A stretch of DNA of 64,000 nt from Roseibacillus persicicus (GTDB taxonomy: Bacteria; Verrucomicrobiota; Verrucomicrobiia; Verrucomicrobiales; Akkermansiaceae), in NCBI RefSeq assembly GCF_014651675.1, contig NZ_BMXI01000006.1, positions 124,001 through 188,000 of the forward strand. Reading direction: 5' to 3'. The notes below the pieces were generated by a model. That model saw only the letters and a program-made list of their open reading frames with translations. It was not told the origin of the DNA and searched no databases. Shown here one piece after another: positions 25,954-35,886 of this stretch; position 1 is the first letter of the stretch, and the number at the start of each line of letters is the position of its first letter. Made by a program: the position numbers and the translations under genes.

Positions 25954-26673
25954 ATGACTGTGGCCAGCAAACTCGATAATCGTCGCGAGATTGAACTGGC
26001 GGAAGGTGTCCATATTCATCTGCGGCCAGCGGGGCTTTTTCCCCGCCTGATGGCCCGGTTCATTGACGGCGCGATCTGGCTCTTGATCTTCATCGTGCTT
26101 TCTGTCGTGCTGAGTCTCTCGGGGTGGTTGATAGGAGATGAAGCTTCGCAGGGATTTTTAATGCTGTTGGCTTTTGTGATGGTGTGGTTTTATGACCCTT
26201 TCTTTGAAGCCAGCAAGGCCTCCGCCACGCCGGGAAAGATGGCGATGAAGTTGAAAGTGGTGCGGCGCTCGGGGGCTCCAGTGGGCTTTGCTTCGGGTTT
26301 TCTTCGCTGTCTCCTTTTTTGGATCGATTTTTTGCCTGCCTTGGGAACGGTGGGGATGGTGTCTATTCTCGCTTCCCGCAACTCCCAGCGCTTGGGTGAT
26401 ATGGTGGCCGATACTCTCGTCGTCTATCGCAGCCCGCCCCGGGTGCCGGAGGTGGAGTCGATCAATGCGCCGGCCGTTCGGCCCGGAGTTCTTTTGCAAC
26501 GGGAAGAGCAACTGGCCTTTATCGAGTTCGCGGATCGTCTGGATAGATTGAGTCCGGCCCGCCAAAACGAAATCACCGCCCCGCTGGCAGCCTTGGAAGC
26601 CGCGCGCAAGAGCCCCACGACCACCAGCTTCGCCCTCGGGGTGGCCCGCTGGCTTTCTCATCAGGAAAAATGA
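25954..26673 (+). CDS. RDD-family membrane protein (first gene of second MoxR operon)
   Basis: 239 residues from the ATG at 25954; the frame is open further upstream but that part overlaps the DUF805 gene and is not RDD-like. RLMARFIDGAIWLLIFIVLSVV carries the Arg and Asp-Gly of the RDD domain, and ATPGKMAMKLKVVRRSG plus NSQRLGDMVADTLVVYR are the other conserved blocks. There are about three membrane spans, then a soluble helical C-terminal region (190-239). RDD proteins often start MoxR-DUF4129 clusters. The stop overlaps the next ATG by 4 bp. Confidence 0.9.
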   Translation: MTVASKLDNRREIELAEGVHIHLRPAGLFPRLMARFIDGAIWLLIFIVLSVVLSLSGWLIGDEASQGFLMLLAFVMVWFYDPFFEASKASATPGKMAMKLKVVRRSGAPVGFASGFLRCLLFWIDFLPALGTVGMVSILASRNSQRLGDMVADTLVVYRSPPRVPEVESINAPAVRPGVLLQREEQLAFIEFADRLDRLSPARQNEITAPLAALEAARKSPTTTSFALGVARWLSHQEK

Positions 26674-27644
26674 TTTCGCGTAAACAATTTCAACAAATGA
26701 ATGAGGGGCGCTGGCTGGAAAGCGAGCGTCAGATCGCGAAGTTGGATGGTCGCGACAAGCTGACTCCGGAGGAAGCTCGCGAGATGCCGGCCAGCTTTCG
26801 CAAGGTGTGCCAGGACCTCGGTCTGGCTGGGGAGCGGCTTTATGGTTTGGCTCTTTCCAGTCGTCTCAACGGCTTGGTGATGGGGGGCTTCCGCCATTTG
26901 CATCGCAGCCGGGCGCGCTTTCAGCCGATCAGGTTTTTGACGCGAACTTTTCCTGGGGCCTTCAAGCACAACCTCGGTTTCTTTTGGGTCAGCGTGGTTC
27001 TCTTTTGGTTGCCATTCTTTTTGTTAGCCTTTTCGGGGCAATGGGGGTTGGTGTGGATTCAGTCCATTCTCGGGCCCGAAGGAATGCAAGGGATGGACGC
27101 GATGTATGGCAAGGACGGTGATGCCTTGGCTCACGGACGGGCGACGCATGGCAGTGACTTCATGATGTTCGGCCATTATGTGCAGAATAATGTGAGCATC
27201 GACTTCCGCACCTTTGCGGGAGGAATCTTCTATGGCATCGGCACGCTCTTTTTCACCATCTTCAATGGCTTGGCGATTGGGGCGGCGGCGGGCTATGTGC
27301 ACGAGACGGGTGACCCCATGAAATTCTGGACCTTCGTTTCAGGACACTCGGCGTTCGAGCTGGTGGGCTTGCACATCTCCTCCATGGCGGGGCTGCGCCT
27401 CGGATGGGGACTGATTCGCCCGGGGCAGCTCACCCGAATGGCGGCTTTGATTAAGAATGCCCAGGAGTCGCTCGTGCTGTTAGGCGGCGCTGCGGTGCTC
27501 ACTTTCTTCGCGGCCTTCATCGAAGGATTCTGGTCCGCCCATCCCAATCCGCCTGCGCTCAAATTTGGAGTCGGAATCTTCTTCTGGGTGCTCACGATTC
27601 TCTATCTGATGTCAGGTAGGAAGGAGTGGTATGAACGTCCGTGA
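26670..27644 (+). CDS. SpoIIM-family (DUF95) membrane protein
   Basis: 324 residues. A soluble N-terminal region (about 1-80) with RDKLTPEEAREMPASFRKVCQDLGLA precedes several membrane spans. ILGPEGMQGMDAMYGKDGD lies between spans, and NNVSIDFRTFAGGIFYGIGT and SGHSAFELVGLHISSMAG are conserved SpoIIM-type blocks. In spore formers SpoIIM works in the engulfment hydrolase complex; in non-spore-formers it sits beside RDD and MoxR genes and has no settled role. It overlaps both neighbours (4 bp upstream, 14 bp downstream). Confidence 0.88.
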   Translation: MISRKQFQQMNEGRWLESERQIAKLDGRDKLTPEEAREMPASFRKVCQDLGLAGERLYGLALSSRLNGLVMGGFRHLHRSRARFQPIRFLTRTFPGAFKHNLGFFWVSVVLFWLPFFLLAFSGQWGLVWIQSILGPEGMQGMDAMYGKDGDALAHGRATHGSDFMMFGHYVQNNVSIDFRTFAGGIFYGIGTLFFTIFNGLAIGAAAGYVHETGDPMKFWTFVSGHSAFELVGLHISSMAGLRLGWGLIRPGQLTRMAALIKNAQESLVLLGGAAVLTFFAAFIEGFWSAHPNPPALKFGVGIFFWVLTILYLMSGRKEWYERP

Positions 27645-29217
27645 CCTGACGATTGAACTGCGCCCACGCTCCAGCTGGGAGTCGGTAGACCTCGGCACCG
27701 CCTTGGCCAAGCGCTATTACCGGGATCTGTTCAAGATGGGCTTCAAGAGTTTCGGGCCCTTCTATGTGTTCGTGGCCATGCTGTGCTGGAAGTTGCCGTT
27801 CCTGCTTCCGCTTGTCATCTGGTGGTGCAAGCCGCTCATGGACCGCTTTTATCTCTACTACCTGAGTCGCCGTATCTTTGGGCAAGAGGTGTCGGTGAAG
27901 GAGACTTTGGGGGAGTGGAAAAGGCTGCTGTTTAAGGGCAGTTTTTCCCTGCTTACGTGGCGCAGATTTTCGTGGAGTCGGAGCCAATCGATGCCGGTGA
28001 TGGACCTCGAAGGCCTGGAGGGCAGTGCCCGTTCGCAGCGCTGCGGGGTCATCTCGCGGAACGGGGGAGGGCCGGCTTTTCTCATTACTGTGGGAGGGGT
28101 GCTGTTAGAAGCTCTTGGACTGCTTTCGATATTCGTGATGGCGCGGCTGTTCATCCCGCAGGGGCAAGAGATGAGCTGGGACGCGATGGTGGTGTGGTTC
28201 GGTCGCGGCGGGGCGGTGCAGACTCTGTTAGTGCTCTTCTTCGGGCTGGGCTACGGAATTTTGGTTATCTTGTTAGAGCCCTTCTATTTGGCGGGAGGCT
28301 TTGCGCTCTATCTCAATAGTCGGACGGGTCAGGAGGCTTGGGATGTGGAGCTTCGCTTCCGGGAGCTTGCTGCCCGAGTCTCGAAAACGCGCCTGACTTC
28401 CGAAATGGAATCAGATGCCGCGACGCCGGAACCGAGCGAGCCTGAGAAGCCAACCTCGGGGCCCCGCTTTCAGTTTGTAGGCTCGGACCGTTCTCTGGCC
28501 CTGGCGATATCGTTGGGGTTGTTGGCCTTGTTTAGCGCGCCGGAAGCGAGAGCGCAGGCCGATCCGCAAGTGGTGATTGAAGAGGTGCTTGCTGATGAGG
28601 CCTTTAAGAATCACATCGAAAAGTATCAGGAGTGGGTGCCGAACAAGAAAAAGGAGGAAAAGCCCGAGTCCGACCGGGGTCCCAATTGGGGCGGTGGGTC
28701 AGGAGCGCCAGGAGCCGCTGGGGCAGTGGACGGGATTTTCAAATTGATCGGAATTCTGGCCCTTTCTCTTCTGGTCGTTGCTTTGATTGTTCTGATCGTG
28801 AACCTCGTGAAGGGCCGGCGGATTAGTAACCTTCCGGAAGATAAGAACGGAAAGCGAAAGCGGGCCCTGCCCACCGTGGTGATGGGAATGGAGGTGACTC
28901 CCGAGTCTTTGCCCGATGACCTGTTAGGGCAGGCGCGACATCACTGGGCAAGCGGGGAGCCGCGATTGGCCTTGTCGCTGCTTTATCGGGGAGCATTGAC
29001 GAAGTTGATTACCGAGCAGGCAGTGGCCATCGAGAGCTCCGATACCGAGATGGAATGCCTGAACCAAGTGGAGAACGTGGCCCCCAATCTGCAAGCGAGA
29101 TACTTTCGACAACTTTCCAAGCAGTGGATGAAGATTGCTTACTCCAAGGAAGAGGTCGCTCCCGGTGACTTCGAGAATTTGTGCGCTAGTTGGCCGTTTG
29201 AAGGGAGGTCCATTTGA
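27631..29217 (+). CDS. DUF4129-domain membrane protein
   Basis: 528 residues with several N-terminal membrane spans (about 45-235), a long Pro/Glu-rich linker, a further span (LALAISLLGLLALF type, about residue 295), an extracytoplasmic region, a last span (about 375-395) and a cytoplasmic C-terminal domain with WASGEPRLALSLLYRGALTKL and SSDTEMECLNQV, the signature of DUF4129. AAGGAG lies 7 bp before the ATG at 27631. The gene starts 14 bp inside SpoIIM. DUF4129 proteins may be membrane receptors or transglutaminase-like partners in MoxR systems; no catalytic domain is present. Confidence 0.85.
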   Translation: MNVRDLTIELRPRSSWESVDLGTALAKRYYRDLFKMGFKSFGPFYVFVAMLCWKLPFLLPLVIWWCKPLMDRFYLYYLSRRIFGQEVSVKETLGEWKRLLFKGSFSLLTWRRFSWSRSQSMPVMDLEGLEGSARSQRCGVISRNGGGPAFLITVGGVLLEALGLLSIFVMARLFIPQGQEMSWDAMVVWFGRGGAVQTLLVLFFGLGYGILVILLEPFYLAGGFALYLNSRTGQEAWDVELRFRELAARVSKTRLTSEMESDAATPEPSEPEKPTSGPRFQFVGSDRSLALAISLGLLALFSAPEARAQADPQVVIEEVLADEAFKNHIEKYQEWVPNKKKEEKPESDRGPNWGGGSGAPGAAGAVDGIFKLIGILALSLLVVALIVLIVNLVKGRRISNLPEDKNGKRKRALPTVVMGMEVTPESLPDDLLGQARHHWASGEPRLALSLLYRGALTKLITEQAVAIESSDTEMECLNQVENVAPNLQARYFRQLSKQWMKIAYSKEEVAPGDFENLCASWPFEGRSI

Positions 29218-30365
29218 GGACTCTTCTATTCACCCTAAAGCGCGTCCTGCTCCTGCTGGTGACTGCCTTTCTGTTAGCAGGATGTGGCAAGTATGAAGAG
29301 CGTGAGCGGGAGGTTGGTTACAAGGGACTCGCGCGCATCAATCATCTCTTGGCCGCCGAGCGCATGGCCACGCAGATGGGTTTGAAAGCCTCCAGCTATG
29401 CGGGCGCACCGGTCTTGCCGCCACCCTATGGGACGGTGTTGGTGCTTCCCGCGGCGAGTCTGCAAAGTGAGGGGATCCTGGAGGAAATCTCCGATTGGGT
29501 CGACCAAGGGGGCAACCTCATCGTCTACCTGACTCTGCAAAATGAGGCCCGCGATATCTTTTCTGGCACGGCGCAGGAACCTCCCTTCCAAGCCTTTCTC
29601 GATTACTTCGCCCTCGACTTCGACAAGCAGCCCATGCGCATCATTTCCCGTGAGGAAGGAGAGTCCGGCAAGTCCGAGCGCGTGTGGGGGGAGAAGATTG
29701 AATGGGTCGATTTCGTTCGGGAGGACTCCTATCAGACCGACTACCACAGTCCCTACCTGCTGACCGATTTGGATTATGCAGAGGATGAGGCTTCGGCCTT
29801 CCAGTCCTATGACTACGGCTTGGGCCACCTCACCGTTTTGGGTTCGGCTGAATTGTTCACCAACAAGCATTTGGGAAAGGCCGAGCACGCCACCCTGCTC
29901 TGGGATATTTTAACAGTGGGGGAAGGGGACACGGTCTGGTTTGTTCATTCCACGCGGGTTTCGTTCTTCTCCCTTCTTTGGCGGCGCGCACCCGAGGCGC
30001 TCATTTTCTCTTTGGTGACTCTGGCCTTGTTAGTCTGGTGGGCGGCGAAGGGAGTGGGCCCGCGATTTGTGAGGGGAACCAATCCGTCGGCCAAGCTGGA
30101 CGAGCACCTGGAGGCCAGTGGGGCGTTTTTCCTCAAGCACAAGGCCGAAGGGGTGGTGGTGTCCCGTCTCCGGGAAAAACTCTTTCACCGCCTAGCCCGT
30201 GCAACCAACCAGCCTTTCAATGCCAGTCAGGAAGAGCTTCTCACCGCCGCCCGAGCGCAAGGGGTCTTGGCTGAAAGTGAAGTGACTGCCCTGACCTCTT
30301 CCACCACCAACAAGTCTCTCCTGTCTACTCTACAAACCCTTAAGACTCTCGATAAAAAATTATGA
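29214..30365 (+). CDS. DUF4350-domain lipoprotein
   Basis: 383 residues from a TTG start at 29214, supported by AAGGGAGG just upstream and by overlap with the preceding stop. The N-terminus has a lipobox (FLLAGC), so the protein is probably lipid anchored. Residues 60-110 (VLVLPAASLQSEGILEEISDWVDQGGNLIVYL, split over a strand-helix-strand pattern) match DUF4350, a glutamine-amidotransferase-like fold. A membrane span follows at about 255-275, and then a cytoplasmic helical tail. DUF4350 genes normally sit between DUF4129 and MoxR, as here. Having both a lipobox and a later span is slightly unusual. Confidence 0.85.
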   Translation: MRTLLFTLKRVLLLLVTAFLLAGCGKYEEREREVGYKGLARINHLLAAERMATQMGLKASSYAGAPVLPPPYGTVLVLPAASLQSEGILEEISDWVDQGGNLIVYLTLQNEARDIFSGTAQEPPFQAFLDYFALDFDKQPMRIISREEGESGKSERVWGEKIEWVDFVREDSYQTDYHSPYLLTDLDYAEDEASAFQSYDYGLGHLTVLGSAELFTNKHLGKAEHATLLWDILTVGEGDTVWFVHSTRVSFFSLLWRRAPEALIFSLVTLALLVWWAAKGVGPRFVRGTNPSAKLDEHLEASGAFFLKHKAEGVVVSRLREKLFHRLARATNQPFNASQEELLTAARAQGVLAESEVTALTSSTTNKSLLSTLQTLKTLDKKL

Positions 30366-31408
30366 GCTCCGACGATCCAACTTTTCCCCGTCCTGCTGAA
30401 TTGCCGCCGACGACCCCGTTAAGCGAAGTTCCTCCCTCGATGCCTGAGCTTCCGACTCCTGACCCGAGTTTTGCGATGCTGACTCAAATCCGTAAGCAGA
30501 TTGAGCGCGTTTTTGTGGGTCAGGAAAAGTTGGTGGAATACGTTTTGGTCGCTTTTGTGAGCGGGGGGCACGTCCTGATTGAAGGTCATCCCGGATTGGG
30601 AAAAACGCACCTCGTTCTTTCTCTGGCCGAGACCTTTCACGGGGTTTTCAAGCGGATTCAGTTCACCCCCGATCTAATGCCTTCCGATGTCACGGGGCAC
30701 AGCATTTTTGACATGGCGAAGCAGTCCTTTCAGGTCAAGCAGGGACCGGTCTTTACGAACTTGCTCTTGGCCGACGAGGTCAACCGCGCTCCGGCCAAGA
30801 CGCAATCCGCGCTGTTGGAGGTGATGCAGGAGCGGCAGGCGACCATTGATGGGGTGTCCTATCCTTTGCCCAAGCCATTCATGGTTCTAGCCACCCAGAA
30901 CCCAGTGGAGCAGGACGGCACTTATCCGTTGCCGGAGGCTCAGCTCGACCGATTCATGATGAAACTGTTAGTCGACGAGCCGGGGCTGGAAGACGAGATT
31001 CTAATTGCCACGCGAGCCACGCGTTCGGGGATGGAGTCCTTGGCACCGGAGCAGATCGATACGGTGTGTTCGCCGGAAGACATCGAGCAACTGCGCGAGA
31101 GCCTGACCAGCATCACGATTTCGCCCTCAGTGATTCGTTACGCGGTTCAACTCGTTCAGGCCACCCGCAGTTCGGAGATGACCTCCTACGGGGCCAGTCC
31201 GCGCGCCAGTATTTCCCTCGTGCAGGCCGCCAAAGGTTTCGCCATGCTACGCGAGCGTGATTACGTGGTCCCGGATGACGTGAAGGGTTGTGCCCTGCAG
31301 GTTCTTCGCCATCGCATTCGATTGACTCCCGAGGTCGCCATCTCGGGGCAGACGGTGGACGAAACTGTGGCCGCCATCATCAATTCGGTGGAAGCTCCCC
31401 GCCAATAA
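30362..31408 (+). CDS. MoxR-family AAA+ ATPase (RDD-DUF4129 operon)
   Basis: 348 residues. Walker A is GHPGLGKTH, Walker B is LLLADEVNRA, then VLATQNPVEQDGTYPLPEAQLDRFM and the sensor 2 region GASPRASISLVQAAKGFA. The N-terminus has a Pro/Thr-rich extension of about 35 residues. It is the ATPase of the second MoxR operon and differs in sequence from the MoxR at 9151-10143, so the two systems are separate lineages. Start and stop are coupled: the ATG overlaps the DUF4350 stop, and DUF58 begins 3 bp after this gene. Confidence 0.95.
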   Translation: MSSDDPTFPRPAELPPTTPLSEVPPSMPELPTPDPSFAMLTQIRKQIERVFVGQEKLVEYVLVAFVSGGHVLIEGHPGLGKTHLVLSLAETFHGVFKRIQFTPDLMPSDVTGHSIFDMAKQSFQVKQGPVFTNLLLADEVNRAPAKTQSALLEVMQERQATIDGVSYPLPKPFMVLATQNPVEQDGTYPLPEAQLDRFMMKLLVDEPGLEDEILIATRATRSGMESLAPEQIDTVCSPEDIEQLRESLTSITISPSVIRYAVQLVQATRSSEMTSYGASPRASISLVQAAKGFAMLRERDYVVPDDVKGCALQVLRHRIRLTPEVAISGQTVDETVAAIINSVEAPRQ

Positions 31409-31410
31409 GC

Positions 31411-32718
31411 ATGCGTCCCACCGTCCAGTTAGTCTCCCTCTCGGCCGCGCTCCTCGTGCTGGCCATTGTGGTGGTCTTTGTCAGCAGTCTGCAGATGGTT
31501 TTTCTCCTGTTGGCGGCTCTCTTTGGGTTCGTGGTTTTGCTGGATATCATCTTGCTTTCCCTTCAAGGGGAGGTGGCCTTTCGGCGCGACTTGCCCAGCC
31601 GCTTTGCGCTCAAACAAGAGACCGAGGTGCCCTACGTGCTCCAGAATCACGGCAAGGTCTCGCTGCGCTTGCGGTTCTTTGATGGCTTGCCCGAGGAGTG
31701 CTCCTACCAGTCGCTGCCTTTCATTTTGCCAAAGCTGGCCCCGAGGCAGCATGTGCAATCCAGTTATCGGGTCACTTTCCTCCATCGAGGAGATTTGCGT
31801 ATAGCGCCTAGTTATCTGGAGGTGCGATCCTTGCTGGGGCTCTGGTGGCGGAGTCGTCGGGTGGGTGAAGAGGCGATTGCCAAAGTCTATCCCAACTACG
31901 TTCCCGCGCTGAACTATGGGCTCCTGGCAACCGCCGACCGCGCCGAATTGATGGGCATTGTGAAGCCGCGCAATCGCGGGATGAGCAAAGAGTTCCATCA
32001 GCTGCGCGACTACAATGAGGCCGACAGCGTCTCGCAAGTGGACTGGAAGGCGACCTCGCGCTTCAACCGGCTGATTACCCGTGAGTATCAGGAGGAGCGG
32101 GACCAGACGATTCTTCTCGTGCCGGATTGCAGCATCCGCACCCGGGCCATTGATGGTGAACTGCCGATTCTGGATCATCTGCTCAACGCCGCCATTCTGC
32201 TATCCTACATTGCTCTCGGGCAGGGGGACAAGGTGGGGGTGTTGTCTTTCGGGGGAGAGGATCGTTATCTTTCTCCGGTCAAAGGGGCGCACGGCATGTC
32301 GCGCATTCTCGATCATCTTTACAACTATCAACCCACTCGCAGCTATGGTGATTATGCCGAGCTCACCACCCGGATTCTGCGCATGCAAACCAAGCGCTGT
32401 CTGGTGGTTGTGCTCACCAATCTGCGCACCGAAGATCAGTTTGGTTCCCTAGGTGCATTGCAATTGCTCACCAAGCAGCACCTCGTTCTGTTAGCCTCCG
32501 TGAGGGAGACTGCGGTGGAACGAGCACTCAGCGAGGAGCTGGAAACGGTGAAGGATGCCAGCCGCTATCTGGGCGCCTTGGCCTACGAGGAAGATATCGA
32601 GAAGCTGGTGGTGGAAGCACGCGGGAGGGGATTCAGCGCGGTGCACGAGTCCCTCAACAATTTTCCCATCGCCCTCGCCAATCAATTTCTGGATTTGCGG
32701 AATTCCGGACGCTTTTAG
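31411..32718 (+). CDS. DUF58-family membrane protein (second MoxR operon)
   Basis: 435 residues from the ATG at 31411. Two N-terminal spans (about 7-25 and 31-50) are followed by a beta-sandwich-like region and then the DUF58 core: YNEADSVSQVDWKATSRFNRLITREY, with QTILLVPDCSIRT in the VWA-like position. This longer, membrane-anchored DUF58 differs from the 282-residue soluble one in the Bat operon. It closes the second MoxR operon. A partner role with the MoxR gene just upstream follows from family knowledge. Confidence 0.92.
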   Translation: MRPTVQLVSLSAALLVLAIVVVFVSSLQMVFLLLAALFGFVVLLDIILLSLQGEVAFRRDLPSRFALKQETEVPYVLQNHGKVSLRLRFFDGLPEECSYQSLPFILPKLAPRQHVQSSYRVTFLHRGDLRIAPSYLEVRSLLGLWWRSRRVGEEAIAKVYPNYVPALNYGLLATADRAELMGIVKPRNRGMSKEFHQLRDYNEADSVSQVDWKATSRFNRLITREYQEERDQTILLVPDCSIRTRAIDGELPILDHLLNAAILLSYIALGQGDKVGVLSFGGEDRYLSPVKGAHGMSRILDHLYNYQPTRSYGDYAELTTRILRMQTKRCLVVVLTNLRTEDQFGSLGALQLLTKQHLVLLASVRETAVERALSEELETVKDASRYLGALAYEEDIEKLVVEARGRGFSAVHESLNNFPIALANQFLDLRNSGRF

Positions 32719-32776
32719 TGCTGTCATGGTCACCCTTGCGCTTGTCATCCCATAGGAAAAGGGGAATAACTCTTGG

Positions 32777-32968
32777 GTGAAGATTACCCTTAGCGTTCTC
32801 GCTCTCATGTTCTGTGCGGTCTCTTGCACTCCTGTTCACCAGCATCAGGCCGGCGGAGGTGCTTTCGACGACTCGCATGTCGGTCAAGCTCTCGACTCCA
32901 ATACTTCTTTGCCCGAGGATAGCATCGACGGTGCTCGCAGCTTTGAGGAATGGAGGGAGCGCGAATGA
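32777..32968 (+). CDS. Small lipoprotein
   Basis: 63 residues from a GTG start. The signal peptide ends in a lipobox, FCAVSC, and the rest is hydrophilic with His, Gly and acidic residues ([20 protein letters not shown]). Its TGA overlaps the ATG of the M29 peptidase gene in ATGA, so it is probably co-translated with it. Function unknown. Confidence 0.65.
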   Translation: MKITLSVLALMFCAVSCTPVHQHQAGGGAFDDSHVGQALDSNTSLPEDSIDGARSFEEWRERE

Positions 32969-34068
32969 GAGATCCCCGCTTTACCGAACTGGCCCGTCAG
33001 CTGACGGCCTACTCCACTCAGTTGAAAAAAGGGGAGTCCGTTCTTCTCGACCTCTATGATGTCCCCGAGAGCTTTGCGATCGAACTGATTCGCGAGGCCC
33101 GTCGTCGCGGGGCTGATCCGCTGGTTCGTCTTCACAGCGCGGGCATTTCCCGCGAGCTTTTACTCGGCGCGAGCGAGACTCAGTATAAGACCATCGCCAA
33201 GCATCTCCTCAATGAGATGAAGGACATGGACGCCTACATCGCGGTGCGTGGTGCTCACAACATCGCCGAACAAAGCGATGTTCCCGCTGCCAAGATGGAA
33301 TTGGCCATGAGCCACATGCGCAAGGTCATTGACCATCGGGTGAAGAAGACCAAGTGGTGCGTTCTTCGCTGGCCCCATCCCGCAATGGCCCAGCAGGCAG
33401 GGATGAGCACGGAAGCTTTTGAGGACTTTTACTTCAAAGTCTGCCTCCTCGACTACAAGGCGCTCCTTCCCGCCATGAATGCGCTCAAGCGTCTGATGGA
33501 CAAGACGAGCGATGTCCAGCTCAAGGGCCCGGGAACGGACCTGACTTTTTCGATTAAAGACATCCCGGCCATCGTCTGCGGAGGAAATTACAACATTCCC
33601 GACGGTGAGGTTTTCACCGCTCCGGTTAAGAATTCGGTGGAAGGGGTTCTCTCTTATAACGCGCCGAGCATCTATCGCGGGATTCCTTTTGATGGGGTCA
33701 AGTTCGAGTTCTCCCAAGGCAAGATCGTGAAAGCGACCGCTGCGGGTGGCAAGACGAAGGAGCTCAACAAGATTCTCGATTCCGATCCTGGCGCTCGATA
33801 CATCGGGGAGTTTGCCCTCGGGTTCAATCCCGAGATCAAAGAACCCATGCGCGACATTTTGTTCGACGAAAAGATTGCGGGTTCCTTCCACTTCACCCCC
33901 GGGCAAGCTTACGAGGAAGCCGACAACGGCAACCGCTCGCAAGTTCACTGGGACCTCGTCAATATCCAGCGACCCGACTACGGCGGCGGCGAAGTGATCT
34001 TCGACGGCAAAGTCATCCGCAAGAACGGCAAGTTCCTGGCGAAGTCTCTGGCGAAATTGAATTGGTAG
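32965..34068 (+). CDS. M29-family aminopeptidase
   Basis: 367 residues from the ATG at 32965, which follows GGAGGGAG and overlaps the lipoprotein stop. It matches the thermophilic metalloprotease (M29) family: [15 protein letters not shown] and [10 protein letters not shown] hold the glutamate metal ligands, and GSFHFTPG with QVHWDLV supply the histidines and aspartate near the C-terminus. These are cytoplasmic dinuclear metal aminopeptidases that release N-terminal residues from short peptides. The length is close to the usual 370-410. Confidence 0.9.
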   Translation: MRDPRFTELARQLTAYSTQLKKGESVLLDLYDVPESFAIELIREARRRGADPLVRLHSAGISRELLLGASETQYKTIAKHLLNEMKDMDAYIAVRGAHNIAEQSDVPAAKMELAMSHMRKVIDHRVKKTKWCVLRWPHPAMAQQAGMSTEAFEDFYFKVCLLDYKALLPAMNALKRLMDKTSDVQLKGPGTDLTFSIKDIPAIVCGGNYNIPDGEVFTAPVKNSVEGVLSYNAPSIYRGIPFDGVKFEFSQGKIVKATAAGGKTKELNKILDSDPGARYIGEFALGFNPEIKEPMRDILFDEKIAGSFHFTPGQAYEEADNGNRSQVHWDLVNIQRPDYGGGEVIFDGKVIRKNGKFLAKSLAKLNW

Positions 34069-34144
34069 GTTTCCTTTGCTTGGACTTGGAACAACACGCG
34101 ACTTCTCCCTATTCAGCTCCACAAAACCGCGCTAGCCTCCGCGC

Positions 34145-34669
34145 GTGAAGCAAGGGAGCGCGGGGAGTTTTTATCTTATCGGAATCGGATTGATGCTGGC
34201 CCTCTCGGGGGCGGTCTTCACTTGGTTGTTAGGGGCGAGTTTTGGACGGGCGCGGGACATGGATCATTGGAAAGAGTCTCCCTGTCTGATTCTGGAATCC
34301 GAGATGCGCGAGCGCAAGATCGGCCCCGAGGTGCCGACTGACTACAGCTTCGGATTACTCTATGGCTACGAGTTCGATGATGAGCCTTATAGCTCCGAAC
34401 ATTTTGATTTGCGCGGGAATGCTTGGGTGAAAGATGCCACCCGAATCCAAGCTCTCATCAACAACTATCCGGCGGGCACGCAGCAGACCTGTTGGGTCAA
34501 TCCCGACAATCCTGAGCAGGCGGTGCTCAAGAAAGAGACCAAGGCTCCGGGCTACTCGATCTGGTTCCCGATCCTCTTCTTCGTAGGAGGGCTGGGAATT
34601 GTGGTGAAGGCGATCTGGAATCTCGTCCGCGCCAAAGCTACGGCTACCAAAAGCGAACAGCCCGGCTAG
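34145..34669 (+). CDS. DUF3592-type membrane protein
   Basis: 174 residues from a GTG start. One span near each end (about 8-30 and 140-160) brackets a soluble beta-rich domain with SPCLILESEM, YGYEFDDEPYSSEHFDL and QTCWVNPDNPEQAVLKK, the layout of DUF3592 proteins. The role is unknown. It is convergent with the MoeB-rhodanese gene, the two stops being 4 bp apart. Confidence 0.8.
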   Translation: MKQGSAGSFYLIGIGLMLALSGAVFTWLLGASFGRARDMDHWKESPCLILESEMRERKIGPEVPTDYSFGLLYGYEFDDEPYSSEHFDLRGNAWVKDATRIQALINNYPAGTQQTCWVNPDNPEQAVLKKETKAPGYSIWFPILFFVGGLGIVVKAIWNLVRAKATATKSEQPG

Positions 34670-34673
34670 CCGA

Positions 34674-35759
34674 CTACCAGGCGTCGATGCCGCCGGCCAA
34701 ATTGGTCAAGTCGTTGTAGCCGTTTTCCGCCAGAAACATGCAGGCCCGGGCAGAGCGCATGCCGGCTTTGCAGTGAATCACGAGCGGCTTGTCCTTGGGG
34801 ATTTCCGCCATGCGGGCGGGAATTTCCTGCAAAGGCAAAAAGTAGGAGCCCTCAATCGCGCGCTCCGCGTATTCCTCGGGCGTGCGGACGTCGAGAAGAA
34901 CGCCATCCCATCCTTGGGCTAACATTTCGCGGAATTCGTCAGGGGTGATTTCGGAGTAGGGCGCGTTCACGGGACAGCTATGCCCTTCGTGGCGGAGAGT
35001 TTCAAGACTGGGATTTTCGCCACAGAGGATGCAGTCGGGATTCTTGCGCAACTTGATGGTGCGGAAGGAGCTTCGTAAAGCGTCATAGCAGATGAGCTTG
35101 CCGTGGGGCGCTTCTCCGATTCCTAACAGCACCTTGAGCGCTTCCATGGCCTGGAGCGAACCAATGACCCCCGGCAAGGCTCCCAGCACACCAGCCTCCG
35201 CGCAATTGGGAACCGCATCGGCGGCGGGGGCGTCGGGCAGAAGGCAGCGGTAGCAGGGACCTTCGCGATGTGGGGCGAAAACGGTGACCTGACCGTCGAA
35301 CTGGAAGATGGACCCATAGATGAGCGGCTTTTTCAGAAAAAAGGCACAGTCATTGGTGAGGTAGCGGGTGGGGAAATTGTCCGAGCCATCGAGAATCAGG
35401 TCGTAGTCTTTTGCGAGGTCGAGGGCATTGGCAACCGTCAGGCGCTCGCGATGAAGGTCGATGCGCAGCTCGGGATTCAACTCCTGCAATCGCTTGGCCG
35501 CCGCCGTGACCTTGGCTTCCCCGACCTGACTTTCGCTGAAAAGAACCTGCCGCTGCAAGTTGGAGCGCTCGACAGTGTCCGGGTCGACCAAGCCGATTCT
35601 TCCCACTCCCGCTGCGGCCAAATAAAGAGCAGCCGGAGAGCCCAGTCCGCCGCAACCGATGATGAGCACCGAGGAGTCGAGCAAACGCTCTTGGCCTTCC
35701 TCTCCGACTTGGGGAAGCAGGGTGTGGCGGAGATAACGATCGTGCTGGGCAGAGGTCAT
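34674..35759 (-). CDS. MoeB/ThiF-type E1-like enzyme fused to rhodanese
   Basis: 361 residues. Residues 1-245 are a ThiF/MoeB adenylyltransferase: IIGCGGLGSPAALYLAAAGVGRIGLVD is the nucleotide-binding turn, RSNLQRQ and DGSDNFPTRY are conserved, and CYRCL plus CILCG supply the zinc-binding cysteines. Residues about 265-361 are a rhodanese domain with DGVLLDVRTPEEY and the active loop HCKAGMRSA. The enzyme adenylates the C-terminal Gly-Gly of a small sulfur carrier (MoaD or ThiS type) and hands over sulfur carried on the rhodanese cysteine. It may serve molybdopterin, thiamine or tRNA thiolation; context does not say which. Confidence 0.93.
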   Translation of the reverse strand: MTSAQHDRYLRHTLLPQVGEEGQERLLDSSVLIIGCGGLGSPAALYLAAAGVGRIGLVDPDTVERSNLQRQVLFSESQVGEAKVTAAAKRLQELNPELRIDLHRERLTVANALDLAKDYDLILDGSDNFPTRYLTNDCAFFLKKPLIYGSIFQFDGQVTVFAPHREGPCYRCLLPDAPAADAVPNCAEAGVLGALPGVIGSLQAMEALKVLLGIGEAPHGKLICYDALRSSFRTIKLRKNPDCILCGENPSLETLRHEGHSCPVNAPYSEITPDEFREMLAQGWDGVLLDVRTPEEYAERAIEGSYFLPLQEIPARMAEIPKDKPLVIHCKAGMRSARACMFLAENGYNDLTNLAGGIDAW

Positions 35760-35886
35760 GGGAAAGGCCGACTTGATACCAAAACGGGCGGCAAAACAAC
35801 CCCAGTTCTGAGTGCGCGCTCAGGTGGAAAATGTGGCCTGTTTTGGAATTGGCGAGAGGTCAGGAAATGGGCCATGATTCGATGGT